Source of the DNA: Ch67 sp041395845
Lineage (GTDB): Bacteria > Pseudomonadota > Gammaproteobacteria > Pseudomonadales > Ketobacteraceae
Length of the DNA stretch: 64,000 nucleotides
Assembly (NCBI GenBank): GCA_041395845.1
Contig: JAWKZS010000009.1
Coordinates: 62,001-126,000 of the forward strand
Direction of reading: 5' to 3'
Positions 63,656 to 64,000 of the stretch are shown one piece after another; within the stretch, counting starts at the first letter, position 1, and every line of letters starts with the position of its first letter. The notes below the pieces were generated by a model. The model made no database searches and was not told the origin of the DNA. It saw only the letters and a program-made list of their open reading frames with translations. The position numbers and the translations under genes are program-made.

Positions 63656-64000
63656 ATGAAAGGGCTGATCAAGGGAATCGTGTATGCCGTGCTGGGTATT
63701 GTGGGCGTGGTTGCACTGGCGCTGGTGTTGCTAGTGACGTTGGTGGACCCCAACGATTACCGTGAGGACATCAGTCGCATCGCCAAGGACAGCGCAGGCA
63801 TTGACCTCAAGCTGGGCGGCGATCTGAGTTGGCGGTTTTATCCGGTGCTCGGCTTCGGTGCCAGCGCAGTGGAGTTGTCATTGCAAAGCGGTCAGCCCAC
63901 CCTGGTGAAAATCGGCGAAATGGCAGTGGGCGTGAAACTGCTGCCGCTGCTGTCGCAGAAAATTGAAATCGATGCGCTGGATATTGGTGGCCTGCAGGCC
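63656..64000 (+). CDS. AsmA family protein, 3' end outside window
   Basis: The first 115 residues are visible. An N-terminal transmembrane anchor (GIVYAVLGIVGVVALALVLLVTL) is followed directly by DPNDYREDISRIAKDSAGIDLKLGGDLSWRFYPVLGFGASAVEL, the hallmark start of AsmA. AsmA-like proteins are inner-membrane-anchored periplasmic bridge proteins, relatives of TamB, implicated in lipid transport and outer-membrane assembly. A second such protein (TamB) lies at 17.9-21.4 kb. AACAGGAGTC precedes the ATG. Confidence 0.9.
   Translation, partial: MKGLIKGIVYAVLGIVGVVALALVLLVTLVDPNDYREDISRIAKDSAGIDLKLGGDLSWRFYPVLGFGASAVELSLQSGQPTLVKIGEMAVGVKLLPLLSQKIEIDALDIGGLQA

Overview
The window is an ordinary chromosomal segment of a Gram-negative gammaproteobacterium. 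It carries the LPS-export permease pair lptFG, tamA/tamB, bamB, a PilW-type pilus lipoprotein, and gammaproteobacterial gene orders (valS-x-holC-pepA; queA-tgt-yajC-secD-secF; trmJ-cysE-iscR-iscS; ndk-rlmN-pilW-rodZ-ispG-hisS-yfgM-bamB-der). Moderately high GC, several acyl-CoA dehydrogenases and a RoxA-like haem protein suggest a Pseudomonadales/Oceanospirillales-type lipid or hydrocarbon user (Alcanivorax-like). The genus is inference. I see no prophage, insertion sequence or CRISPR array.

Left part (1-21.4 kb): a cut TetR regulator, a pseudo-receiver protein, a membrane protein with a degenerate GGDEF domain, SelO, a DUF1853 protein and a rhombosortase-like protease. These are followed by valS, holC and pepA on the minus strand, then lptF-lptG, an RDD protein and tamA-tamB. 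A large near-perfect inverted repeat lies in the leader of valS.

Middle (21.4-41.2 kb): tRNA-Leu(CAA), the queuosine genes queA-tgt, the Sec accessory genes yajC-secDF, then suhB divergent from trmJ-cysE-iscR-iscS. The isc locus stops after iscS: iscU, iscA, hscB, hscA, fdx and iscX are absent and ndk follows. The IscS here lacks the C-terminal tail that contacts IscU in E. coli. A long housekeeping run from ndk to der follows.

Accessory part (41.2-64 kb): the most interesting region is a tight minus-strand gene string at 49.4-42.8 kb. It encodes a three-haem RoxA-like lipoprotein, a TlpA-like thioredoxin, a DUF4266 lipoprotein with a Cys-Gly-Cys tail, a DUF3570 outer-membrane barrel, an ApbE-type flavin transferase and xseA. 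A divergent AraC regulator and a shared control region with palindromes sit upstream. The gene set looks like a cell-envelope redox module. Beyond it are a 36-residue small-protein gene with a strong ribosome-binding site, an ACAD11-like dehydrogenase/kinase/phosphatase/SDR string with a divergent LysR gene, a secreted glycerophosphodiesterase, a leucine-rich-repeat lipoprotein, and a large acyl-CoA dehydrogenase. The window ends with a MerR regulator convergent with a primary-like sigma factor, and a cut AsmA gene.
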